Positions 35,504 through 44,016 of a stretch of 64,000 nucleotides of DNA are shown one piece after another; positions within the stretch are counted from its first letter, which is position 1; each line of letters begins with the position of its first letter. Location: contig NZ_JAHDTI010000002.1 of assembly GCF_018531495.1 (NCBI RefSeq), forward strand, positions 930,001 through 994,000, read 5' to 3'. The stretch is from Nonomuraea sediminis. GTDB lineage: Bacteria; Actinomycetota; Actinomycetes; Streptosporangiales; Streptosporangiaceae. The position numbers were made by a program, and so were the translations under genes. The notes under the pieces were generated by a model, which worked only from the letters and a program-made list of their open reading frames with translations, ran no database searches and was not told where the DNA came from.

Positions 35504-35653
35504 GCGCGTCAACCCGGCCGCCACGAGCAGCATGTCGAGCACCGCCTCGTTGCCGTTGAACGGCACAGGCTCGCCGCCGACCACTTCGAGCAGCCCGCGG
35601 AGCTGGCCGCCGGCCTGTTCCGGCTCGACCAGCCGAACGATGACGGTCCTCAT
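35492..35653 (-). CDS. 53-residue protein between two giant regulators
   Basis: ATG 35653 opens MRTVIVRLVEPEQAGGQLRG, followed by a Leu-rich helix, an EPVPFNGNEAVLDMLLVAAG segment and the end REPT. The bias of third codon positions is as strong as in the neighbours. It lies 35 bases after the SARP gene stop and 49 before the LuxR gene, all on the minus strand. Small proteins beginning MRTVIVRL are, in my recollection, found near BTAD regulators in other actinomycetes. It could be a ligand- or protein-binding partner of either regulator; nothing in the sequence decides. Confidence 0.65.
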   Translation of the reverse strand: MRTVIVRLVEPEQAGGQLRGLLEVVGGEPVPFNGNEAVLDMLLVAAGLTREPT

Positions 35654-35674
35654 GACCGCCACCTTCCCGCCGGC

Positions 35675-35690
35675 GGTTCAGGTCTGGTTC
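35675..35690 (+). repeat. GGTTCAGGT repeat pair, 11-base period
   Basis: GGTTCAGGT at 35675 and at 35686 are perfect copies exactly 11 bases apart, overlapping the last codons of the SARP gene and lying just upstream of the 53-residue gene (start 35653). This is the spacing expected of a SARP heptamer site. Confidence 0.45.
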
Positions 35691-38600
35691 AGGTGGGGTA
35701 CGGCGCGGGCTCGACGTCCAGCTCACGCATGCGCTCGGCGTACAGGTGGTAGCGCCTGCGCGCGTCGCCGCGCCGCCCCGCCAGGTCCAGCACCCGGATC
35801 AGCCCGAGATGGGCGCGCTCGTCGTACCGGTCACGCTCGAGCAGCCGCAGCCAGTACCGGGCCGCCTCGTCATGGCTCCCGCTCTCCTGCTGCGCCACCG
35901 CCAGCCGAGCGGTCGCCTGCACGTAGGCCAGCCTGGCCTGCTCGCGCAGCCCCACCGCCCAGTCCGCGTACGGGTCCTCCTCGCAGAACTCCCCGCCGTA
36001 GGAGGCCTCCGCCTCGGCCCACACCCGCAACGCCTCCACGGTACGGCCGGCCTGATCCGACCGGGTCGCCGCCCCCACCAGATCCAGGAAGCGCTCGACG
36101 TCGACGTCCACGTGGGACAGGTCCAGGCGCAGCGCGCCCTCGTCGGAGACCACGATGTCGTCGGCGGGACGCGTGTGCGCCGGATCGAGCACCGCGCGCA
36201 GCGTGGAGACCATCACGTTCAGCCGCTTGAGCCCGACCGGCTCGTCCTGCTGGTCCGGCCAGAGGATCTCGACCAGGCGCTCCCTGCTGACCGGCCTGCC
36301 CCTGCGGCTGACCAGGATCTTCAGCAGGTCGCGCGCCTTGCGCGACTGCCAGGCGGTGCGCGCCACCGGCGTCGAGCCCCGCAGGACGCGGAACGTCCCC
36401 ATCGTCTCCACGCTCACCCTGACCGCCGAGGCCGGCACGGCCCTGCTGATCAGCAGGTCGATGCGGTCGTCCAGGGCGCGGCAGCCGATCGCGTGCATGC
36501 GCGCCCTGACGTCCTCGGCCACCGCCGCCCCGGCCGCGGGATCCGACAGCCCGGCCCTGACCAGCTCGGCCCTTGCCTGCCCGATCGGATCGCCGAGCGC
36601 CGTCCACCGGCGCACCGCCTCGTCGGCCCTGACCGGGTCGCCGTCCAGCTCGGCCCTGAGCTCGGCCACGGTCGCCAGGCCCGCGTGGTCGCGGCGCTGC
36701 TCGGCGATCGGCTCGACCTCGCCGAGCAGGGCGCCCGCCTCGTCGCGGCGGCCCGCGGCCAGCGCGAGCCTGGCGGCGACCAGGCGAGCGTTCACCCCGG
36801 CGATGCCCTCGGCGTGCTTGAGCGCCCGGGCCGCGACCCTGGACGCCTCGGCGGGATCCTCGGTCGCCAGCAGGCCCGCCAGCTCGTTGAGCGCGTTCGA
36901 CAGCTCCTGGACCTCGCCGGACTCGGCCGCGTCCGCGATGATCCGCCGGTAGATCGCGATCGCCGCCAGCCGGTCGCCGCGCAGCGCGTGCACGTCGGCC
37001 AGCCGGATGAGGCCGTAGCCGACGAAGCGCGAACCCATCGCCTCCCACCTGGCCACCGCGTCGGCGGCGTCGATCGCCGCCTCCTCCAGCCTGCCGAGGC
37101 CGATCAGCGCCTTGGCCCTGTTGGACACCGTCAGCGCCGCGTACGGGGCGAAGGCCACCAGGTCGGCGAGCCGGTTGGCGATCTCCACCTCGGCCAGCGC
37201 CTCCTCGTAGGCGCCCTCGTCCAGGTGGCGTGAGGCCCGGTTGGCCCGGATCCTGATGAGCTGGACCACGTCACCGGCCCGCTCGGCGTACTCCAGCGCC
37301 CTGACGTAGTGGGCGTCGTTGGCGCGCCTGTCACCGTCAAGCGCGGCCAGCATCGCCAGCACGGTGTTGGCCGCCGCCAGCGCGCCCGGGTCGCCCAGGG
37401 CTCCGGCCCGCTCGAGTGCCCTGTCCGCCAGCTCCGCGCAGCCCGCCCGGTCACCTTTCAGCCAGAGCACGGAGGCCGCCGACGCCGCGCACGTGGCCGC
37501 GTCCGCGGGCGGCATGCCGTACTCCATGCCTCTGAGGTACAGGGACATGGCCGAGTCGAGGTCGCCGCGCAGGTGGTCGATGAGGGCCAGGCGGCGGGCG
37601 GCGAACGCGTCGAAGGCGGGGCCGTCGGCGACCTGGGCGAGCAGCTCGCGGGCGCGGTTCCAGTCGCCGCGGTTCTGCTCGGCGATGCCCTCGAGACGCA
37701 GCATCGCCGGCGACCGCCTGACCGCGTCCGGCAGCAGGTCCAGCGCGGCCACCAGGTCGTCGCCGCGCTCGGCCAGGCGCGGGCCGTGGCCCGCCAGCAG
37801 GGAGCCCACCAGGTCGGTGTGGGCGGTGGCGACCGCGGCCCGCAGCGCCAGCTCGGGCTGGTCGTGCTCGGCGTACCAGCGGGCGGCGACCGCGGCCACG
37901 TCGTGCGCCTCGTGCCGGTCCAGCGGGGCGTGCCTGGACAGCACGTGGCGGCTGGTGCTGGTGAGGCGGTGGCCGTCCTGGTCGGCCTCCAGGAACAGGC
38001 CGCGGGCGACCAGCGCGGACAGCGTGTCGGGCGGGGCGCCGAGCGTGGCGGCCAGCTCCTCGGTCAGGACGGGCAGCACCGTCGCGGCCCGCAGCAGGTC
38101 CCGCATCGCCGCGGGCAGGTCGCGGTAGGCCGACAGGGTCAGCTCCTCCAGCGTGGCGGAGGTGGCGGCCAGGCCTGCCGCCGTGGCGTTCCAGGCGGCG
38201 GGATCGGTCCTGCTGAGCGCGTCGACGGCGGCCTGGACCGCGGCGGGCCAGCCCGCGCAGGCCGTGTGCAGGGTGGCGGCGATCGCCGATCCTGCCTCGC
38301 CGAGCCGCTCGCGCGCCCAGGCGGCGGTCTCCTGCTCGGTCAGCGCCAGGTCCGTGGCGTCCAGGTCGAGGACCTCGTGATCCTGGCGCAGCCGCGCGGT
38401 GGGGAACGGCAGCGGCGCCCGCGAGGCGGTCACCAGGTGCAGGTGCCGCGGCGCGGCCCTGACCAGGGTCTCCACGTACCGCACCGACCCGGCCGCGCCG
38501 GTGATGGCGTCGATGCCGTCGAAGACCAGCACCAGCCCGCGCCGCAACCTCCCGGACAGCGCCTCGGCCAGCCCGCCCGCCAGCGCGGCCGCCCTGGCCA

Positions 38601-38889
38601 GCTCGTCGGTGTCGGGACCGAGCGGCGACTCGGCGGCCGCCACCAGCTCGTTCGGCAGCCCGGAGACCGCGTCCGACAGCGCGGCCGCCACCGCTCCCGC
38701 GAGCGTGGGCAGGTCGCGGTCAGCGGGTCCTAACCGGTGCAGCACGCCGCCGACGGCGCGGCTCCAGCCGTCCAGCGCTATCGACTTTCCGTAACCGGTC
38801 GTGGCGACGAGAGTAGTGAGCCTGTGCGTCAGTGCCCCGTCGAGCCGCCGGTCGAGGGCGGGACGGGGTTGCACCCACCCTCGTTCCAC
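35689..38889 (-). CDS. SARP-type regulator with N-terminal ATPase and TPR
   Basis: A 1066-residue regulator. The N-terminus is MalT-like, with P-loop ATTGYGKS at 29-36 and Walker-B-like LVLVFDGIDAI. Some 500 residues of TPR-like helices follow. The C-terminus carries an OmpR-type winged helix (SRKARDLLKILVSRRGRPVS through LVEILWPD) and a bacterial transcriptional activation domain (RAHLGLIRVLDLAGRRGDAR). This reversed order, with DNA-binding module last, belongs to the MalT-SARP fusion class. It heads a run with a 53-residue protein and a LAL regulator. No antibiotic cluster is visible nearby. Confidence 0.9.
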   Translation of the reverse strand: MERGWVQPRPALDRRLDGALTHRLTTLVATTGYGKSIALDGWSRAVGGVLHRLGPADRDLPTLAGAVAAALSDAVSGLPNELVAAAESPLGPDTDELARAAALAGGLAEALSGRLRRGLVLVFDGIDAITGAAGSVRYVETLVRAAPRHLHLVTASRAPLPFPTARLRQDHEVLDLDATDLALTEQETAAWARERLGEAGSAIAATLHTACAGWPAAVQAAVDALSRTDPAAWNATAAGLAATSATLEELTLSAYRDLPAAMRDLLRAATVLPVLTEELAATLGAPPDTLSALVARGLFLEADQDGHRLTSTSRHVLSRHAPLDRHEAHDVAAVAARWYAEHDQPELALRAAVATAHTDLVGSLLAGHGPRLAERGDDLVAALDLLPDAVRRSPAMLRLEGIAEQNRGDWNRARELLAQVADGPAFDAFAARRLALIDHLRGDLDSAMSLYLRGMEYGMPPADAATCAASAASVLWLKGDRAGCAELADRALERAGALGDPGALAAANTVLAMLAALDGDRRANDAHYVRALEYAERAGDVVQLIRIRANRASRHLDEGAYEEALAEVEIANRLADLVAFAPYAALTVSNRAKALIGLGRLEEAAIDAADAVARWEAMGSRFVGYGLIRLADVHALRGDRLAAIAIYRRIIADAAESGEVQELSNALNELAGLLATEDPAEASRVAARALKHAEGIAGVNARLVAARLALAAGRRDEAGALLGEVEPIAEQRRDHAGLATVAELRAELDGDPVRADEAVRRWTALGDPIGQARAELVRAGLSDPAAGAAVAEDVRARMHAIGCRALDDRIDLLISRAVPASAVRVSVETMGTFRVLRGSTPVARTAWQSRKARDLLKILVSRRGRPVSRERLVEILWPDQQDEPVGLKRLNVMVSTLRAVLDPAHTRPADDIVVSDEGALRLDLSHVDVDVERFLDLVGAATRSDQAGRTVEALRVWAEAEASYGGEFCEEDPYADWAVGLREQARLAYVQATARLAVAQQESGSHDEAARYWLRLLERDRYDERAHLGLIRVLDLAGRRGDARRRYHLYAERMRELDVEPAPYPT

Positions 38890-39001
38890 GCACGCATGCT
38901 ACGCCGCGGTTCGCGGGCGACTCCAGAGTTCGCAAAGTGCCACCTCCCGGTAACCGAACCGTAGGAGCACTATGGTCGGGTACCTCTTCAAGGAGGGCGC
39001 C

Positions 39002-39511
39002 GTGGATGAAGACCTGCCCGGCGGAGCGAGGGTGGTCGTCGGTGTGGACGAGACCCCTGCCTCGCGCTGGGCCCTGGCTTGGGCCATCGGGACGGCGCGG
39101 CTGCGCCACATGCCCATCGTCGCCGTACACGTGAGCAGGGCGCCCATACATCCCTTCCCCGAGGCGCTGCCCGTGCAGCACGCCATCAGGCAGGGGGAGG
39201 AGGCGCGCTGCACCGAGGTGGTCACCGCGGCCTTCGAGGACGTGGCGGGCGGGGTGCCCTGGGACCTGACCACGGCCATCGTGGGCCGCGTGGGTGATCC
39301 CGGCTACCACCTGGTCGACCTGGCCAGGGAGGGCGATCTGCTGGTGCTGGGCAGGAGCCGGCGCGGCTTCCTCAGCCGGTTGCTGCTGCCCTCGACCAGC
39401 ATGTACTGCGCCCGGTACGCCAAGACCACGGTCGTCATCGTCCAGCAGCCCTCCCCGCCGGACGACGCCCAGTTATCAGCCGAGTGGACCCGCCGGTTCT
39501 GGCATTTCTGA
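39002..39511 (+). CDS. universal stress protein (UspA family)
   Basis: A 169-residue UspA-type protein. It opens with VVVGVDETPASRWALAWAIG, and the nucleotide loop is LLVLGRSRRGFLSRLLLPST near residue 115-135. GTG 39002 is chosen because AAGGAGGG sits six bases upstream; an ATG at 38972 lacks a site. ATP-binding Usp proteins respond to hypoxia or dormancy. It diverges from the SARP gene across a 112-base gap. Confidence 0.85.
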   Translation: MDEDLPGGARVVVGVDETPASRWALAWAIGTARLRHMPIVAVHVSRAPIHPFPEALPVQHAIRQGEEARCTEVVTAAFEDVAGGVPWDLTTAIVGRVGDPGYHLVDLAREGDLLVLGRSRRGFLSRLLLPSTSMYCARYAKTTVVIVQQPSPPDDAQLSAEWTRRFWHF

Positions 39512-39634
39512 TCATTCGAAGCCGGTGTGCGAGTGCCTGGCGACCTCGATGATCCGCGACCGGGTGTCGTCCCATGTAACGTGCTTGGATGCTCCATGGC
39601 TGCCGTTGACCTCCGGCGGGGAAGATCGTCCCAT

Positions 39635-40432
39635 GTGAAGAGTCTCGTCATCGGCCTGGCGGCCACCGTCTTCTCCGCCACTCCCGCCTCCGACCCCACC
39701 GTGAACCTCCGTAAGCAGTTCGTGTCCGGGCAGGGTGTCTCCGTCAAGGAGTCCGCCCGTACCCGCGTCAAGGGCATCAAGGGCGACTTCTTCGTCAAAA
39801 CCACCGGCGCCATCGGCTTCACCTCGAAGGGCGCCCCCAAGTACGACCTGGTCTCGAACTACACCTCGGCCTTCAAGAACGCCCAGACCGAACCCATCCA
39901 CGCGATCAAGCTCGGCGGCGACACCTACGTGAACGGCTTCACGTGGCGCAAGCTGCACACCGACAAGCCCTGGATCCGGTTCCGCGCCCCGCGGTCATGG
40001 GGCGAGACCGGCCAGCGCGGCGAGCAGCTCATCGACGTACTGAACCCGAAGTTCCTGAGGATCGTGATCGATGAATCCACCAAGGTCGAACGGGGCGTCT
40101 ACCGAGGTGTCCTGGACCGCCAGACCCTTCAGGAGGACCTGCAACTGAGCGCCTCCCCACCCAAGATCTCCGTCAAGCTCTACCTCGACAGCGGTCTGCC
40201 CACCCGCCTGATCACCGCCTACCGGGACCGTTCCAGCGGCCCGAACCGCAAAGGCAAAAGCGTCATCCGCACCAGCAGGATCAGAGTCGACACCCGCTAC
40301 ACCGACTGGGGCACCGACGTCACCGTCGACCCTCCACCCAAAGGCGACGTAGCCCACTTCAAGCTCCCGTCCAAGCCCAAGGAAACGTCGAAGAAACACC
40401 GCCGTGGGTTGCATGGCGGGCATGATTCTTGA
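39635..40432 (+). CDS. secreted protein, LolA/LprG-like fold possible
   Basis: A 265-residue protein with an N-terminal signal (MKSLVIGLAATVFSATPAS, cleavage after ~19). GTG 39635 is chosen over an upstream ATG at 39527 because the hydrophobic leader starts there. The body alternates beta strands (DTYVNGFTWRKL, KISVKLYLDSGLPTRL) in the manner of lipoproteins that bind lipids, such as LprG. No lipobox Cys is present, so it would be free or wall-associated. Its 3' end overlaps the next gene by 11 bases. Function unknown. Confidence 0.6.
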   Translation: MKSLVIGLAATVFSATPASDPTVNLRKQFVSGQGVSVKESARTRVKGIKGDFFVKTTGAIGFTSKGAPKYDLVSNYTSAFKNAQTEPIHAIKLGGDTYVNGFTWRKLHTDKPWIRFRAPRSWGETGQRGEQLIDVLNPKFLRIVIDESTKVERGVYRGVLDRQTLQEDLQLSASPPKISVKLYLDSGLPTRLITAYRDRSSGPNRKGKSVIRTSRIRVDTRYTDWGTDVTVDPPPKGDVAHFKLPSKPKETSKKHRRGLHGGHDS

Positions 40433-41675
40433 GAACGATCTCGGCAGGCGCGCGTTCCTTCAGGCCGCGGCGGTACTTCCCGCGCTCGGTTACCTGAGTC
40501 CTGACTCCGGCGAGGATCCCGACCAGCTGTTCAAGGCGGGCAGGTTCACCGAGGCGGAGCGGGGCTATCGGCGCCTCCTGCACGAGGATCCGCAGCACGC
40601 GAACGCTCAGCTGGGCTACCTCGCGCTGCTGTCCAACCGGTTCGCCGAGGCCGAGAGATACCTGTCCAAAGCCGTCGCGCTGCAGCCGGGTGACGTCGTC
40701 TCGGCCCAGCGGCTCGCCGAGTGCTTCGTACGGCAGGACCGGCTCGACCGCGCGACACCCCTGCTCCGGAGCACGGACCGCCCTCGCGACAAGGCCTTCG
40801 CCGACCAGTATTCGCACATCAGCGGCACACCCTGGCAGGTGTACGGCGCGCAGAGCACCCGCGTGCCCTTCTTCACCCTCGACCCGGTACCCAGCGTCGA
40901 GGCCTCGGTGAACGGGGGAGAGGCAGGCAAGTTCCTACTCGACACCTACGCCACGCTCGACCTGTCGCAGGAGGTGGCGGATCAGGCCGGACTGCGCGCC
41001 GTGGCCACCCTGTCGGGCGTGGTCGACACGCACCCGGTCACGCTCTATCTGGGCGTCCTGGACTCCTTCAAGATCGGGAACATCGAGATCCGCAACCTCC
41101 CGGTGCAGTGGAACGACGCCCAGCGCCCGCCCCTCCCCGACGGCTCGCAACCGGCGGGCGCCTTCGGGACGACGCTCTTCTACCACTTCCTCACCACGAT
41201 GGACTACGCCGGCAAGGCCCTCATCCTGCGGCGCAAGACCGCACCGCGCGCGCTCGCGAGATCCACCAGGCTCCCGCTGTGGCTGGCCGGAGACCACTTC
41301 CCGTGCACGATGGGCAGCCTCGGCGACTACGGCCCGCGAATGGTCACCGTCGACACCGGCGGCATAGGCAGCGCCCTGGACACCACCGTGGAGATCGCCG
41401 AACGGGTCGGCTTCACGGTGGACTACGACCATCCGAGCGAGCGCTTCGGAAACAAGATCTATCCGGTCACGGCCGACCGCATCAGCCTGGGCCGCGCGGT
41501 CAGACACAACCTGCTCGGCCACGCCGCAGAAAAGGTCTTCCCCGGCCTCCCGGGTCCCGGGCAGTCGGCACAGTTCGGCTTCGACCTGATCGCCAACTTC
41601 ACCCACGAGTTCTTCAAGCCCTACGCCATCACCTTCGACTACACCACCATGCACCTCCACATCACCGGCGCCTAA
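40422..41675 (+). CDS. Tat-exported TPR plus aspartyl-protease-like protein
   Basis: A 417-residue protein beginning MILENDLGRRAFLQAAAVLP, a twin-arginine signal. Residues ~35-120 are TPR repeats (FKAGRFTEAERGYRRLL, LSNRFAEAERYLSKAV). Two retropepsin-like segments follow: FLLDTYATLDLS, where the expected DTG-A is DTYA, and MVTVDTGGIGSALDT, which has DTGG. One active-site Gly is thus replaced by Tyr in the first lobe. ATG 40422 is chosen over ATG 40404 and 40413 because the Arg-Arg is then at position 9-10. Possibly an inactive or asymmetric protease; function unknown. Confidence 0.65.
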   Translation: MILENDLGRRAFLQAAAVLPALGYLSPDSGEDPDQLFKAGRFTEAERGYRRLLHEDPQHANAQLGYLALLSNRFAEAERYLSKAVALQPGDVVSAQRLAECFVRQDRLDRATPLLRSTDRPRDKAFADQYSHISGTPWQVYGAQSTRVPFFTLDPVPSVEASVNGGEAGKFLLDTYATLDLSQEVADQAGLRAVATLSGVVDTHPVTLYLGVLDSFKIGNIEIRNLPVQWNDAQRPPLPDGSQPAGAFGTTLFYHFLTTMDYAGKALILRRKTAPRALARSTRLPLWLAGDHFPCTMGSLGDYGPRMVTVDTGGIGSALDTTVEIAERVGFTVDYDHPSERFGNKIYPVTADRISLGRAVRHNLLGHAAEKVFPGLPGPGQSAQFGFDLIANFTHEFFKPYAITFDYTTMHLHITGA

Positions 41676-41749
41676 GCACACTCCCGCGCACCGGAAGTGG
41701 GCTCGGCCGCCACCGCCCATCGCCAAAGCCCCTGACGTACTCTCGCTCC

Positions 41750-42862
41750 ATGATCGACGCACGCTCCGTCATCGAAAGCACGGACTGGTCTGGCCTTCAC
41801 CATGCGTACGGCGATGCTTCGGACGCGCCTGACGCGTTGCTGGCTCTCTTGAGCGAGGACCCGGAAAGCTGTGGTGAGGCTCTTGGCTATCTCGATGCGG
41901 CCGTGCTGCACCAAGGTTCGATCTACCCCGTCACCGCACCGGCGGCAAGGTTCATCGCCGGCATCCTCGGCGATGAGCGCACGCTGGTGCTCTGCGAGAG
42001 TGCCCTACCTTGGGACGACCGCGAACGACCGTTACGAGCCGCGCTGCTGGAGTGGCTGGGTTCCGTCGCCGAATCAGTCTCCTTTTGGGATGACGAAGAC
42101 GACGAAGAGCCCGAAGAAGACGAGGACGAGGACGCGCACTCGGTCGCGGCGTGCAGGGCAATCCTGCGCGACCTATACTCCGCCGTCCTCCCTTTCCTGG
42201 ACGACCAGGACAGCACCGTGCGCCAGGCAGCGGTCGGCGCGATGGGGCACCTCATGCTCGCGCCGGAACTCGCCGAGTTCCGAGGCGAACAAGCCGAACG
42301 GATGGAACGCCTGGCCCACCACTCCTCCGTCGCCGAGCGGGCCGCAGCTGCGCTGACCCTGGGAAATTGGGATCTTGCGCCCCAAGCATTTCTTAACGAT
42401 CCGGACCCGTCGGTTCGTGCGGCGGCCGCACTCGCGCCCGCGCTGGATGAGGACCCGGCTGCGCTGGCTGAGATCCGCCATGCGTTGACCGATCCCGCCG
42501 CAGCGGACGACTGGTTTCATGAGCATGTTCCGCAGATGGAGGGGAAGTTCAGGTTCGCGCTGATCGCAGCGCTCTTGCGCCGTACCCGCGATATCGGCGA
42601 GATCCTGCCGGAGGCACTGGCCGTGGCTCGGATGACGAACGCGTACACGGTCGAGAGCGACTGGGGCCCGCTGTTGAAGCGCGCCTTCCCTGAGCCCTAC
42701 ATCTCGGGCACACCACTGACCACAGCACAGCGGCAGTTCCTGTCCGCGATCGTGGCCAACGACGAATGCTGGGGCAACATCGCAAACCCGATCCTCTGGT
42801 TCAGAGAAGCCGGTCTCCCCCACGAGCGTGCATCCTTGCGGGCACTGGTATCCAAGGCATAA
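41750..42862 (+). CDS. HEAT-repeat protein
   Basis: A 370-residue soluble protein of helical repeats. Repeat-like units appear as STVRQAAVGAMGHLMLAPEL and PSVRAAAALAPALDEDPAAL. It has an acidic insert (DDEDDEEPEEDEDED) around residue 120. HEAT repeats bind proteins; no catalytic motif is visible. It starts at ATG 41750 and ends convergently at a hydrolase remnant. Such single genes with long acidic linkers are often found in toxin-immunity loci, but no toxin is seen here. Confidence 0.75.
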   Translation: MIDARSVIESTDWSGLHHAYGDASDAPDALLALLSEDPESCGEALGYLDAAVLHQGSIYPVTAPAARFIAGILGDERTLVLCESALPWDDRERPLRAALLEWLGSVAESVSFWDDEDDEEPEEDEDEDAHSVAACRAILRDLYSAVLPFLDDQDSTVRQAAVGAMGHLMLAPELAEFRGEQAERMERLAHHSSVAERAAAALTLGNWDLAPQAFLNDPDPSVRAAAALAPALDEDPAALAEIRHALTDPAAADDWFHEHVPQMEGKFRFALIAALLRRTRDIGEILPEALAVARMTNAYTVESDWGPLLKRAFPEPYISGTPLTTAQRQFLSAIVANDECWGNIANPILWFREAGLPHERASLRALVSKA

Positions 42863-42863
42863 G

Positions 42864-42980
42864 GGTGGAATCGCTGATGGTGTCGTCCCACAGTGGGGCG
42901 TCCATCATCAGCGAGGGAGGGGCTTGGCCGCCGGTGTCGAGGTAGTCGATGGTTCCGGCTGACAGTTCGATCTGCTTCAT
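42864..42980 (-). pseudogene. N-terminal stub of an alpha/beta hydrolase
   Basis: ATG 42980 overlaps the hydrolase stop (ATGA) and opens MKQIELSAGTIDYLDTGGQAP, the typical first strands of haloalkane-dehalogenase-like hydrolases. The next part (SLMMDAPLWDDTISD) resembles the LLMDG..W segment but lacks the HG oxyanion strand, so an internal deletion is likely. Homology ends at the HEAT gene boundary. It was probably the second gene of the TetR-controlled operon. Confidence 0.6.
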
Positions 42981-43921
42981 GCTCCGGTATCTCCGACCCG
43001 TCGGGAATCGGCCGGTGCAGGGTCGAGTAGATGCTTGCGCAGGAACGCCAGTTGAGCCTCGACGGCGTCCTGATGCCCGGCCAGGAACGGCTCGTAGTGC
43101 CCGCCGGGCAGCTGAACCAGCTCGCCGCGCGGTGCGCGACGGGCTGCGTCGATACCGGGCTGGGCCAGGACCGACTGGTCCTGCTCGCAGACCATCACCA
43201 GCAGCGGGCACGACACGCGCGAGGCATCGAGGCCGGGCCGGTAGAGCCCCATCCCGAACACGGAGCGAGCAGCGATCTCCTGCAGCCACTCCGGATAGGC
43301 GTTGCCCGGGTTGAGGGCGCTGTCACCCTGGAGCCCATCGGGCGTGGACAACAGCGCCACGGTGCCCGGCTCGCCGGCCAGCGGTATCAGAAGTGGCGGT
43401 CGGCCGAACAGACCTCCGACAGCGTCGGCGGCCGCCCGGCCGAACAGACGCATCAACGTGCCAGGCTTCTGATGGCTCATTGCTTTGGGCCCGGCCTGGC
43501 GCGCGTCGGCGTTCGGAGTTTGCGCGATCGCGGCCGCCACCTGCGAGTTACGTGCCGCGACCCGCAGCACGTGACCACCTGACAGAGAAAAACCCCAGAT
43601 CGCCAGCCGCGCCGGATCCACATCCGGCAGCGTTTCGGCGTACGCGATCGCGGCCTGCCAGTCGGCAACCTGGTCCTTGATCCGTACAACCTGGCGCGGC
43701 AGTCCGCCGCTCTCCCCCAGCCGCCGGTAATCGAATGCCAAGACGGTGAACCCGGCGGCGTGGAACGGGGCCGCGAACGGGTCGGTGCCCGGCTCCTTGG
43801 TCACCCCGCCACCCCCGGCCATGATCACGCACGCGCCGTTGGTCCCCGGGTAGTGCCAGGCGGCACACTCGGCGTCGCCGCTGACGAAGCGGACCTTCTC
43901 CCGTGTCGCGGATACCTGCAT
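42977..43921 (-). CDS. alpha/beta hydrolase
   Basis: A 314-residue alpha/beta hydrolase with the oxyanion region VIMAGGGGVTKEPGTDPFAA, nucleophile Ser in AIWGFSLSGGHVLRVA, acid in VMVCEQDQSVL and His in GGHYEPFLAG. The opening MQVSATREKVRFVSG resembles family members acting on small esters. It starts at ATG 43921 downstream of the operator at 43961-43978, followed by the TetR gene on the same strand. Repression by that TetR is likely. Substrate unknown. Confidence 0.85.
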   Translation of the reverse strand: MQVSATREKVRFVSGDAECAAWHYPGTNGACVIMAGGGGVTKEPGTDPFAAPFHAAGFTVLAFDYRRLGESGGLPRQVVRIKDQVADWQAAIAYAETLPDVDPARLAIWGFSLSGGHVLRVAARNSQVAAAIAQTPNADARQAGPKAMSHQKPGTLMRLFGRAAADAVGGLFGRPPLLIPLAGEPGTVALLSTPDGLQGDSALNPGNAYPEWLQEIAARSVFGMGLYRPGLDASRVSCPLLVMVCEQDQSVLAQPGIDAARRAPRGELVQLPGGHYEPFLAGHQDAVEAQLAFLRKHLLDPAPADSRRVGDTGA

Positions 43922-43960
43922 GTCGGCCTCCTGGAGTTGAGGATCATTCCACTCCAAGAA

Positions 43961-43978
43961 GTGAACCACGTGGTTCGC
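43961..43978. promoter_or_regulatory. TetR operator, site 1
   Basis: GTGAACCACGTGGTTCGC lies 40 bases upstream of the hydrolase start. It shares the arms GTGAACC-N4-GGTTCGC with site 2 at 44693-44710; the central ten bases are a perfect palindrome. Confidence 0.75.
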
Positions 43979-44016
43979 AAATGTGTCCAGAGGGTCCTTC
44001 GCGCGACGGTGCACGC

